From Bog-1198 sp963727045 (lineage in GTDB: Bacteria > Pseudomonadota > Gammaproteobacteria > Steroidobacterales > Steroidobacteraceae): a stretch of 64,000 nt of DNA. This document shows, in pieces, positions 24,499 to 32,104 of this stretch (position 1 is its first letter; the number at the start of each line of letters is the position of its first letter). The notes below the pieces were generated by a model that searched no databases, was not told the origin of the DNA, and saw only the letters and a list, made by a program, of their open reading frames with translations. Made by a program: the position numbers and the translations under genes. The stretch spans positions 806,001 through 870,000 of the forward strand of contig CAVSES010000001.1 in the NCBI GenBank assembly GCA_963727045.1, written 5' to 3'.

Positions 24499-26660
24499 GA
24501 GCCGCCTTGGCCTCGGCCGCTGCTCTGTCGGCGTGTCTGTGCGCCTGTCAACGCGATGCGCCGCCGCCCTCCCAGCCGGCGTCGCCGCCGGCATCGACCA
24601 CCGCAGCGGCGGTCGACGCGCAGCGCCTCGCGGCGCGCGAACCGGATCAATGGCTTGCTCCCGGCGGGGATTCGAACGGTGACTACTATTCGCCGCTGAA
24701 GGACATCAACCGCGGCAACGTGGCGAAACTTGGGTTTGCGTGGGACTACCGTCTGGGCACGAATCGAGGCCAGGAGTCGAGCCCGCTGGTGATCGACGAT
24801 GTGATGTACGCCAGCAGCAACTTCGGGCGCATCTACGCGCTCGACGCCGGGACCGGCAAGGAGCTCTGGAAGTACGACCCGGGCATCGACGGAGAGTGGG
24901 GCCGTTACGCATGTTGCGACGCCGTCAATCGCGGGCTGGTGGCATTCGGCGGCCGGCTCTACGTCGGTGCCCTGGACGGATGGCTTCACGCCGTGGACGC
25001 GAAGACCGGGCGCAGGGTGTGGAAGGTGGACACATTGATCGGGCGCCGCGAGCGCAAGCCCTACACGCTCTCGGGCGCGCCGCTGCTGGCCGGGGATCTG
25101 GTCATCGTCGGCAATGGCGGCGGCGATTTCGCCGGTGCCCGCGGCTACATTGCCGCCTACGACGTGAGGAGCGGAGCATTGCGGTGGCGATTCTTCACGG
25201 TGCCGCGCAATCCCGCCGAGGGACCGCAGGATCAGCCGCATCTTGAGGCCGCCGTGAAAACCTGGGATCCCAGGCACCGATGGGACGCCGGGAGCGGCGG
25301 CACGGTTTGGGACGGCATGGCGTACGATTCCGCGCTCGGGCTCGTCTACTTCGGCACCGCCAACGCCGCTCCGTACAACAGCTATGTCGCCGGCCGCCGC
25401 AGCGGCGATGAGCTGTATGCCGCTTCCATCGTGGCCGTCCATGCCACGACCGGGATCCTGGCCTGGTATTACCAGACCGTTCCCGGCGATCGATGGGACT
25501 TCGACAGCACGCAAAAACTGGTGCTGGCGGAGCTGAACCTGGACGGGCGCCGCCGCCAAGTTCTGATGCAGGCCGCCAAGAACGGTTTCTTTTACGTGCT
25601 CGACCGCGCCTCGGGCGAGCTCCTGTCCGCGCACAATTTTGCATTCGTCAACTGGACTCTCGGCATCGATCCGAAGACCGGACGCCCCATCCCGGACCCG
25701 GCGGCGGAATACAACCGGGGCCCCGCGCTGGTGTTTCCCTCCGAAGCGGGAGCGCACAACTGGCAGCCGATGGCATTCGATGCTGAACGGGCGCTGACCT
25801 TCATCCCGGTGATCGAGTCCGGGAACGTGCTCGTCGAGACGGGAGATCGCACGGCCGGGCTCGTGGAGGGACAGTTCACGACGCCAGCCTTCACTCCCGA
25901 GGCCTACGATCCACCGTCCATGCTCCGTTTGTACGGAACAGTGCCGCAGCTCGCGCGCCTTGCCCGCGCCGTGAAGACCAACACGGCTTCGCGCGGATAC
26001 CTTCGCGCGTGGAGCGTTACGGAGCATCGCACCCGATGGGAGGTGCAGACCGCGAGCAGCTGGGACGGTGGGGTGCTCGCAACCGCAGGCGGCCTTGCCT
26101 TCCAGGGCGACGCCAATGGCGACCTGAACGCCTACTCCGCGGACACCGGAGAGCGTCTTGCCTCGATTCCGATGGGAAGCTCCATGATGGCGGCGCCCAT
26201 CGCCTATCGCGTTCGCGGCACTCAATACATCGCAATCATCGCGGGCCTTGGCGGCGGCGCCCTGGGTGTGCCGCTGGACCCTGCCACGGCGGCATATCGT
26301 TACGGCAACGACGGCAGGATCATCTCCCTCAAGATCGGCGGACCCCTTCCGCCGTTGCCGCCGGTGCGCGCGGACCCGCCGGCGCCGTCGCCGCCTGCGC
26401 GGCCCACCGACCAATCGCAAATCGACTCCGGAGAGGTGCTCTACAACCGCTTCTGCTCGCGCTGCCACGTGTTCGGCCGCGGCATCCTGCCGGACCTGCG
26501 GCGGTTGGAGCCGGCCACCCATGGAATGTTCGATGCGATCGTGCTGGGCGGCGCTTACGCACCGAAGGGCATGGGACGATTCGACGACGTGCTCACGTCC
26601 TCCGACGCGGAGGCGGTGCATGCGTACCTCATCGAGCAGGCGTGGCGGATGAAGGAATGA
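24495..26660 (+). CDS. PQQ-dependent alcohol dehydrogenase with C-terminal cytochrome c, lipoprotein
   Basis: 721 residues. The N terminus ends in a lipobox (SACLCAC), predicting lipid anchoring in the envelope. An eight-bladed propeller follows, with repeats such as IYALDAGTGKELWKY, the vicinal CysCys of quinoprotein alcohol dehydrogenases (YACCDAVN), and YFGTANAAPYN for the metal ligand Asn. The catalytic region reads RWDFDSTQ: Asp335 is the base and Asp337, two residues on, is the extra acid typical of lanthanide enzymes (XoxF, PedH). Residues about 640-715 form a cytochrome c domain, CSRCH (654-658) with Met in KGMGRF. It overlaps betA by ATGA; the substrate could be choline or another alcohol. 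Confidence 0.87.
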   Translation: MRAALASAAALSACLCACQRDAPPPSQPASPPASTTAAAVDAQRLAAREPDQWLAPGGDSNGDYYSPLKDINRGNVAKLGFAWDYRLGTNRGQESSPLVIDDVMYASSNFGRIYALDAGTGKELWKYDPGIDGEWGRYACCDAVNRGLVAFGGRLYVGALDGWLHAVDAKTGRRVWKVDTLIGRRERKPYTLSGAPLLAGDLVIVGNGGGDFAGARGYIAAYDVRSGALRWRFFTVPRNPAEGPQDQPHLEAAVKTWDPRHRWDAGSGGTVWDGMAYDSALGLVYFGTANAAPYNSYVAGRRSGDELYAASIVAVHATTGILAWYYQTVPGDRWDFDSTQKLVLAELNLDGRRRQVLMQAAKNGFFYVLDRASGELLSAHNFAFVNWTLGIDPKTGRPIPDPAAEYNRGPALVFPSEAGAHNWQPMAFDAERALTFIPVIESGNVLVETGDRTAGLVEGQFTTPAFTPEAYDPPSMLRLYGTVPQLARLARAVKTNTASRGYLRAWSVTEHRTRWEVQTASSWDGGVLATAGGLAFQGDANGDLNAYSADTGERLASIPMGSSMMAAPIAYRVRGTQYIAIIAGLGGGALGVPLDPATAAYRYGNDGRIISLKIGGPLPPLPPVRADPPAPSPPARPTDQSQIDSGEVLYNRFCSRCHVFGRGILPDLRRLEPATHGMFDAIVLGGAYAPKGMGRFDDVLTSSDAEAVHAYLIEQAWRMKE

Positions 26661-27618
26661 TCCGCCGGCCTTCCAGCCATTGCCAGGATACTAGAGCCGG
26701 CAGACCGCACAGCACTTCGCGCATGCGCTTCGCCATCGAGACGGCCAGCGCCAATTCGCTGCCGATCCCGAACGCGTGACCGAACAGCACGAGACCCGCC
26801 TCCTGCACGCCGAGGCCGGCCGGCACGACGAATGCGAGATGCCGCATCGCTTGAGTCATGCTCTCGAGCACCAGGGCCGTGGTGAAGCCGACGGGGTGGC
26901 CGAACAGCCGCAGCGCCAGCCAGATTTCGAAAGACCCCGAGAAAAATGCGGCGAAATGCAACGCACCGGCGGTGAGCAAACTGCGTCCCCGGCGCAGGCA
27001 GGCGCGAAGCTCATGATCGAGCGACGCCGCCTGTCCGGACATCGCGTTCTCGCCGACCAGGGGCCGCAGGAATCGCTGCAGGTGCTGGAACGCCGATCCG
27101 TAGCGCAGGAGCAGCACGGTCACCACCGGCACCGGCAGGCTCAACAGAAACACGAGCAGCAAGCGCCGGTATTCCTGGCCCGCCGCGCTGAGTTCCACGA
27201 GCAGGAGCAGGCCGACTGCGGTGAACAGGTACATCACGGCGAGGGTCATGACAATTTCGACGATCACCGTGGCGCCGACGGGCGCCGCCGCAAGTCCTCT
27301 CCAGCGCAGCAGGCGGATGCCGACCACGCCGCCTCCGACGCTGGCCACAGGCAGGAGGCGGTCAACCGCCTCTCGAACCGTGGTTACCCAAAACAAGTAG
27401 CCCAGCCCGGCGCGATGAGCCGGATCATACGGACGTAGAAGCACGAACCATCCGATGGCGTACAGCACGAAGTACAGCGCGCGGTAAGGCACCAGCCACA
27501 GCAGCCGCCAGCCGCCGGTGTGCAATACATGAAGCATCGCGGGCAGATCCGCCCGAACGAGCAGGGCGACGAGCAGCGCCAGCCCCAGCACCCCGCCGAT
27601 GTAGGCCGCGTATTTCAG
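26629..27618 (-). CDS. hpnL: HpnL-like membrane protein (UPF0104/LPG synthase TM family)
   Basis: About 329 residues with seven or eight hydrophobic helices (AAYIGGVLGLALLVALLV at the start, then LLWLVPYRALYFVLYAIGWFVLL). The signature VASVGGGVVGIRLLRWRG and the C-terminal FVVPAGLGVQEAGLVLFGHAFG match the lysylphosphatidylglycerol-synthase-like family found in hopanoid clusters. No ATG fits: the homology begins at LKYAAYIGG, where CTG 27618 overlaps the hpnI stop as CTGA. GTG 27672 is another possibility and would add an Arg-rich stretch. Its 3' end overlaps that of the PQQ dehydrogenase by 32 bases on the opposite strand. A role in hopanoid handling is inferred from context. Confidence 0.78.
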   Translation of the reverse strand: MKYAAYIGGVLGLALLVALLVRADLPAMLHVLHTGGWRLLWLVPYRALYFVLYAIGWFVLLRPYDPAHRAGLGYLFWVTTVREAVDRLLPVASVGGGVVGIRLLRWRGLAAAPVGATVIVEIVMTLAVMYLFTAVGLLLLVELSAAGQEYRRLLLVFLLSLPVPVVTVLLLRYGSAFQHLQRFLRPLVGENAMSGQAASLDHELRACLRRGRSLLTAGALHFAAFFSGSFEIWLALRLFGHPVGFTTALVLESMTQAMRHLAFVVPAGLGVQEAGLVLFGHAFGIGSELALAVSMAKRMREVLCGLPALVSWQWLEGRRIIPSSATPAR

Positions 27619-28781
27619 GACAGCGGGTGCATGACGCCGTCGGCGTCGACGTCGAACTCGCGTCCCCGCCACGTGACGTGGGACGTGAAGAACGTGCGGC
27701 ACCAGACCATCAGAATCAGCAGATCGCGAAACGGCAACAGCCAAAGGTCCGACGCCGACGCGCGATCATCGGGCGACACGTGCACAAAGCGCAGCACCAG
27801 CCTGGCCACGACGGAAGTTGCGAAGAGGGTCCATGCCGCGATCGGATGAGCCGGGTGGGTTGCCGCCGCGGCCAGGCCGGCCGCGGCCAGAGGCACACTG
27901 AAGGTGACGAAGAGAGCGCGAAAACTGCGCGGCGTCAGCACCCGTATGGTTCGCATCCACCGCAGTTCATGGCGCATCAGCGAGGCGCGGTCGGGCTCGT
28001 GATGCTCCCCCTTCACGACGTAGCGCGACAGCACGATCTTCAGTCCCAGCGAGCGCACGAGTTCTCCCAATCGATGATCATCGGCAAGGTGGTCGGCCAG
28101 GACCGAGAGGCCGCCGACGGCACGCAGCGTGTCGCGCCGCACGCATACGGTCTGGCCCGACACATAACCCTGATGTCCGAAGAGCCACGCGAGGAGCACC
28201 GAGGGCACGTACCATTCGTTGATATACATCGCCCCGAGCCGCGACCAAACCTTCGCGGTTGGAACGCCACGGTAGAGGCAGGTGATCAGTCCGACGTTGC
28301 GATCCATCAGCGGTGCCGTCACCGCGGCGAGGTAGTCTGTGCTCACGAAGGCGTCGCTGTCGGCCATCACGAGCACGTCGTGCCGCGCGTGCGGCAGCAT
28401 GTTGATCAGGTTGCTGATCTTCAAATTACTGCCGTGAAGCCGCGGATTGATCACGAGTCGACGCGCGGACGGAAATTCGGCCTGCAGCCGCCTCACCACG
28501 GCGCAGGCGGGATCGCCCGGGTCGCGTACGCCGAACACGATCTGGAACTGCGGATAGTCCTGCAGGCAGAAGGAGCGCAGATGCTCGTACAAGCCGGGTT
28601 CCGCTCCGCACAATGGCTTGAGCACCGTGGCCGGCGGGCGCCAATTCGGAGCGCTCGATTTGTGCTGCAGGCGCCAGGCGATCACGGCGAGCACCGTGAG
28701 AACCGCGTAGATCGCCGCCGAACCCAAAGCGGCGTAACCCACCACCGTCAGGACCAGCTGAAAGGACGGCACCGGTGCCAA
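27615..28781 (-). CDS. hpnI: Hopanoid glycosyltransferase HpnI
   Basis: 388 residues of glycosyltransferase family 2, ceramide-glucosyltransferase-like. An N-terminal membrane helix (GYAALGSAAIYAVLTVLAVI) precedes the catalytic domain with VLKPLCGAEPGLYEHLRSFC, the metal-binding VMADSDAF, SGQTVCVRRD and the closing RWMRTIR. Two or three membrane helices follow. HpnI adds N-acetylglucosamine to bacteriohopanetetrol. The TTG start at 28781 has GAGGGGA five bases upstream and lies ten bases after the hpnJ stop. The usual partner hpnK, a deacetylase, is not in this block. Confidence 0.87.
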   Translation of the reverse strand: MAPVPSFQLVLTVVGYAALGSAAIYAVLTVLAVIAWRLQHKSSAPNWRPPATVLKPLCGAEPGLYEHLRSFCLQDYPQFQIVFGVRDPGDPACAVVRRLQAEFPSARRLVINPRLHGSNLKISNLINMLPHARHDVLVMADSDAFVSTDYLAAVTAPLMDRNVGLITCLYRGVPTAKVWSRLGAMYINEWYVPSVLLAWLFGHQGYVSGQTVCVRRDTLRAVGGLSVLADHLADDHRLGELVRSLGLKIVLSRYVVKGEHHEPDRASLMRHELRWMRTIRVLTPRSFRALFVTFSVPLAAAGLAAAATHPAHPIAAWTLFATSVVARLVLRFVHVSPDDRASASDLWLLPFRDLLILMVWCRTFFTSHVTWRGREFDVDADGVMHPLS

Positions 28782-28791
28782 CCGGTTCCCC

Positions 28792-30222
28792 TCACGCCTC
28801 GTGCGCGCGCAGGAAGCGGAAGAACTCCACGCCCTCCCGCAAACGGCGCGTCATCATGTCCCAGCTGGTCAGCATTTCCTTGACGATCTCCCAGATCTTG
28901 CCCGGCCGGAAATAGAAGCGCTTGTAGAACACCTCCATGCTGTGAAAAATCTCCTCCTTGGACAGATGCGGGTAGCTGATTGCGGCCAGCTGCACGCCCT
29001 TGTCATTGACCAGATTGACCGCATCGTTTTCCTGCAGCCAGCCGTTGTCCACCGCCTGCCGGTAGAGCGTGGTGCCGGGGTAGGGCGCTGCGAGCGAAAC
29101 CTGGATGGTGTGAGGGTTGATCTCCTTGGCGAAATTGATGGTGCTTTCGATCGTCTCCCGCGTCTCTCCCGGCAATCCGAGGATGAAGGTGCCGTGGATG
29201 AGAATGCCGAGCTTGCGGCAGTCCTCGGTGAACCGACGCGCGATGTCGGTGCGCAGACCCTTCTTGATGTTGAGCAGGATCTGATCGTCTCCCGATTCGT
29301 AGCCGACCAGGAGCAGCCGCAGGCCGTTGTCCTTCATCACCTTCAAGGTCTTGTAGGGCACGTTTGCCTTGGCATTGCAGCTCCAGGTCATGCCAAGTTC
29401 GCCCATGCCGCGCGCAATGGCCTCCACGCGCGGCAGGTTCGAGGTGTCGGTGAACGTGTCATCGTCGAACATGACCTCCTTCACCTGCGGCATGTGCTCC
29501 TTGATCCAGCGCACTTCGGCGAGCACGTTCTCGGCCGAGCGCACCCGGTAGCGGTGGCCGCCGACCGTCTGCGGCCACAGGCAGAACGTGCATTTCGAGC
29601 GGCACCCGCGGCCCGTGTAGAAGCTGACGTAGGGATGTTTCAGGTAGCCGATGAAGTAGTTTTCGATCTTCAGGTCCCGGCGGTAAACCGGCGCGACGAA
29701 CGGCAGCTCATCCATGTTCTCGACGATTGCGCGAGGCAGGTTGTGCACGATGCTGCCGTCCTCGCTGCGGTATGAAAGCCCCTTGATGTCCTTCAACGGC
29801 AGCCCTTCGGCGACTTCCTTGCAGGTGTAGTCGAATTCCTCGCGGCACACGAAATCAACCGCCCGCGTGGCCTTCAAGGATCCGTCGGGATCGACCATCG
29901 TTTTGGCGCCGACCATGCCGACCTTGACGGCGGGGTTGTCCTGCTTCAGCAGTTCGGCGAACTTCGCATCGGTCGGAAACGAGGGGGTGCTGGTATGCAT
30001 GATGACGAGGTCGTAGCCGCGTGCGATCTTCAGCGTCTGATCAATGGTCAGTTCATCCGCCGGCGCATCGAGCAGACGCGAGTCGGGGACCATGGCTGCG
30101 GACTGCGCCAGCCAGGTGGGGAACCAAAACGACTTGATCTCGCGCCTGGCCTGGTACCGCGAGCCGGCGCCGCCGTCAAAACCATCGAACGATGGCGCCT
30201 GCAGAAAGAGTGTCTTGAGCAT
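28792..30222 (-). CDS. hpnJ: Hopanoid radical SAM protein HpnJ
   Basis: 476 residues from ATG 30222. The N-terminal 150 residues form a B12-binding-like domain, and the radical SAM cluster motif is CRSKCTFC (Cys207, Cys211, Cys214). ESGDDQILLNIKKGL and HGTFILGLPGET are characteristic of the B12-type radical SAM family. HpnJ contracts the sugar ring to the cyclitol ether of composite hopanoids. It heads the minus-strand block hpnJ-hpnI-hpnL and is transcribed away from the betaine-homocysteine methyltransferase gene. Confidence 0.88.
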   Translation of the reverse strand: MLKTLFLQAPSFDGFDGGAGSRYQARREIKSFWFPTWLAQSAAMVPDSRLLDAPADELTIDQTLKIARGYDLVIMHTSTPSFPTDAKFAELLKQDNPAVKVGMVGAKTMVDPDGSLKATRAVDFVCREEFDYTCKEVAEGLPLKDIKGLSYRSEDGSIVHNLPRAIVENMDELPFVAPVYRRDLKIENYFIGYLKHPYVSFYTGRGCRSKCTFCLWPQTVGGHRYRVRSAENVLAEVRWIKEHMPQVKEVMFDDDTFTDTSNLPRVEAIARGMGELGMTWSCNAKANVPYKTLKVMKDNGLRLLLVGYESGDDQILLNIKKGLRTDIARRFTEDCRKLGILIHGTFILGLPGETRETIESTINFAKEINPHTIQVSLAAPYPGTTLYRQAVDNGWLQENDAVNLVNDKGVQLAAISYPHLSKEEIFHSMEVFYKRFYFRPGKIWEIVKEMLTSWDMMTRRLREGVEFFRFLRAHEA

Positions 30223-30523
30223 CGATTGCCTCGCGGACGTGACCAAAGAGCGAATGTACCACCCTGGTATATCTAGGTCACAATCCCTCTGTTCCGCGCG
30301 GTGCAAGTTTCGTGCGTTGCGGCGGCCGAAGCGCGGGCCCGTGCGGCCGGCCAATGCGCCGGAGTGTTTGACGAAGCAAGTGACTCAGTCGCGTAAAAAC
30401 GTAACATGTTATAATTCAATTAGTTATGAATCTTATATCGAATTAGACTAATTTCCGCGGGCGCGCGAGCACGCGACGCGTACATGCTAGAGTTTGTAGA
30501 ACATTGAACGGGCAAGGGACGAA
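30223..30523. promoter_or_regulatory. Divergent intergenic region hpnJ / bmt
   Basis: 301 bases without a gene. It is GC-rich near hpnJ and becomes AT-rich at 30395-30455. The AT-rich part holds the perfect palindrome TAACATGTTA (30402-30411) merging into TATAAT (30410-30415), a likely -10 box for bmt with no obvious -35. CGTAACAT also occurs at 8286-8293 in front of carnitine dehydrogenase. No riboswitch fold or small reading frame with a ribosome site was recognised. Confidence 0.35.
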
Positions 30524-31579
30524 ATGACTGACCGGCTGACTGCGTTATTGGCGGAGCGACCCTGGCTGCTCGCGGACGGCGCGATGGGCAGCAACCTGTT
30601 CGACCGCGGTTTGCAGTCGGGCGATGCCCCGGAGCTCTGGAATGCGGATCATCCCGACCGCGTCTCCCAACTGCAGCGCGCCTTCGTGGAGGCCGGTGCG
30701 GACATCATATTGACGAACACCTTCGGCGGCACGCGGTATCGGTTGAAGCTGCACAAAGCCGAAGATCGGGTTGCCGAACTCAATGAAAAGGCTGCCCGTA
30801 TCGCCCGCTCCGAGGCTGATCGTGCCGGGCGCGTGGTGCTCGTCGGCGGGAGCATGGGGCCGACCGGCGAGATCCTCGAGCCGCTCGGACCCTTGAGTCA
30901 GGACGCGGCCCGCGAGGCATTCGCCGAACAGGCAGCCGCTCTCGCGCGGGGCGGCGCGGACATTCTGTGGATAGAAACGATGTCCTCCGTCGAGGAGACC
31001 GAAGCGGCGATATCCGGCGCGGAAACCACCGGGCTGCCGATCGTGGCCACCTTGAGTTTCGACACCAACGGCCGCACGATGATGGGCGTCACGCCTTCCG
31101 AGCTTGCCGCAATCCACCGCAAGCACCATCTTGCGGCCTGCGGCAGCAATTGCGGCACCGGACCCTCGGAACTCGTCGCTTGCATCGTCAACCTCGCTAC
31201 GGCGTCGGACCCTGCGGCAATTCTGGTCGCCAAGGCGAATTGCGGCATTCCCCAGTTCGTGGACGGTGCGATTCGTTTCAACGGAACACCGGAGCTGATG
31301 GCGGAATACGCCCGGCTGTCGCTGGATTCCGGGGCGCGAATCATCGGCGGGTGCTGCGGAACCACGCCTGCCCACTTGAGCGCAATGCGCCACGCGCTCG
31401 AAACGCATGTGAAGGGCTCCAAGCCCGACCTTCAGTCCATCGAATCGAAGCTCGGCGCCATTTCGAGCGGGGCCACGGCTCAATTACGCGGTGATTTGAG
31501 CCGGGAAGCCGGCGCCGCCGCCGGTGCGCGCACGCGGCGCACGACCAGCCGCCGCAGTGCGCGGGCCGAAAACACATAA
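30524..31579 (+). CDS. bmt: Betaine-homocysteine S-methyltransferase
   Basis: 351 residues of the Pfam homocysteine S-methyltransferase family. WLLADGAMGSNLFDRGLQSGD, ADIILTNTFGGTRYRLKLH and SMGPTGEILEPLGPLS follow the rhizobial-type Bmt closely. The three zinc-binding Cys are in GSNCGTGPSE and GGCCGTTP. The last 35 residues are a basic tail also usual in this subgroup. It methylates homocysteine with glycine betaine, giving methionine and dimethylglycine, the substrate of the dehydrogenase at 50245. ATG 30524 has AAGGGAC before it. Confidence 0.87.
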   Translation: MTDRLTALLAERPWLLADGAMGSNLFDRGLQSGDAPELWNADHPDRVSQLQRAFVEAGADIILTNTFGGTRYRLKLHKAEDRVAELNEKAARIARSEADRAGRVVLVGGSMGPTGEILEPLGPLSQDAAREAFAEQAAALARGGADILWIETMSSVEETEAAISGAETTGLPIVATLSFDTNGRTMMGVTPSELAAIHRKHHLAACGSNCGTGPSELVACIVNLATASDPAAILVAKANCGIPQFVDGAIRFNGTPELMAEYARLSLDSGARIIGGCCGTTPAHLSAMRHALETHVKGSKPDLQSIESKLGAISSGATAQLRGDLSREAGAAAGARTRRTTSRRSARAENT

Positions 31580-31586
31580 GATCCAC

Positions 31587-31604
31587 GCCGCGCGAGCCCG
31601 CGGC
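31587..31604. terminator. Hairpin between bmt and NTF2-like gene
   Basis: GCCGCG (31587-31592) and CGCGGC (31599-31604) form a six-base-pair GC stem with a six-base loop. It lies in the 38-base gap between two convergent genes and could stop transcription from both sides. No T tract is present, so the call is tentative. Confidence 0.4.
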
Positions 31605-31617
31605 ATCGGCCGTCACG

Positions 31618-31995
31618 TCACGGGTATTTGTTTTCCACGACGTCTCGAACGAGGTGCGTGTCGTAAACCAGCACGATGGATGCGATCCGACCGGTATCGG
31701 GATCGAAATTGAACACGTCCGCGCATTCGAAGGACACCTTCGAACCGTCCTTCAGGCGCCAGTCGTAGAGATAGTACGCCACAGCCCGCATGTGGCCCTC
31801 AGCGCTCACCAGAACGTCGTGGACGGTGAGTTCGCTGGAGCTCGATGCGCCGGCGACCTTCGCGATGTAGGCGCGCACGGGCAGACGCCCGAGGAAGGGC
31901 GATTGAACCCAGCCATCGGAGGTGAACAGCGCCGCCGCCCTGTCGGCATCGCTCGCCTCGAGGGCCTTGAGATACTTGCGCACTGCTCGTTGCAT
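31618..31995 (-). CDS. NTF2-like (SnoaL-fold) protein
   Basis: 125 residues. The pattern VRKYLKALEASDADRAAALF followed by a beta-rich region (MRAVAYYLYDWRLKDGSKVSF) and VFNFDPDTGRIASIVLVYD is that of the NTF2/SnoaL cone fold. Members are small isomerases, cyclases or binding proteins, and the sequence does not say which. No signal peptide. The ATG at 31995 has GGGAGAG upstream. It stands alone on the minus strand between bmt and the corrinoid cluster, so a link to betaine metabolism is unproven. Confidence 0.75.
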   Translation of the reverse strand: MQRAVRKYLKALEASDADRAAALFTSDGWVQSPFLGRLPVRAYIAKVAGASSSSELTVHDVLVSAEGHMRAVAYYLYDWRLKDGSKVSFECADVFNFDPDTGRIASIVLVYDTHLVRDVVENKYP

Positions 31996-32104
31996 ATGCC
32001 TCTCCCATCCGGGTACGCCCGAAAGTCCAGCTTAATCGTCCGTGCGGGACAAGGAAAGAGCCGTGCGCAACAAGTGATGTGCGATTCCGGTATGTTACGC
32101 GGCG

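Noticed and set aside
24462..26621. 719-codon frame opposite the PQQ dehydrogenase
   Set aside because: Antisense shadow; the sense strand has quinoprotein repeats, CSRCH and a lipobox.
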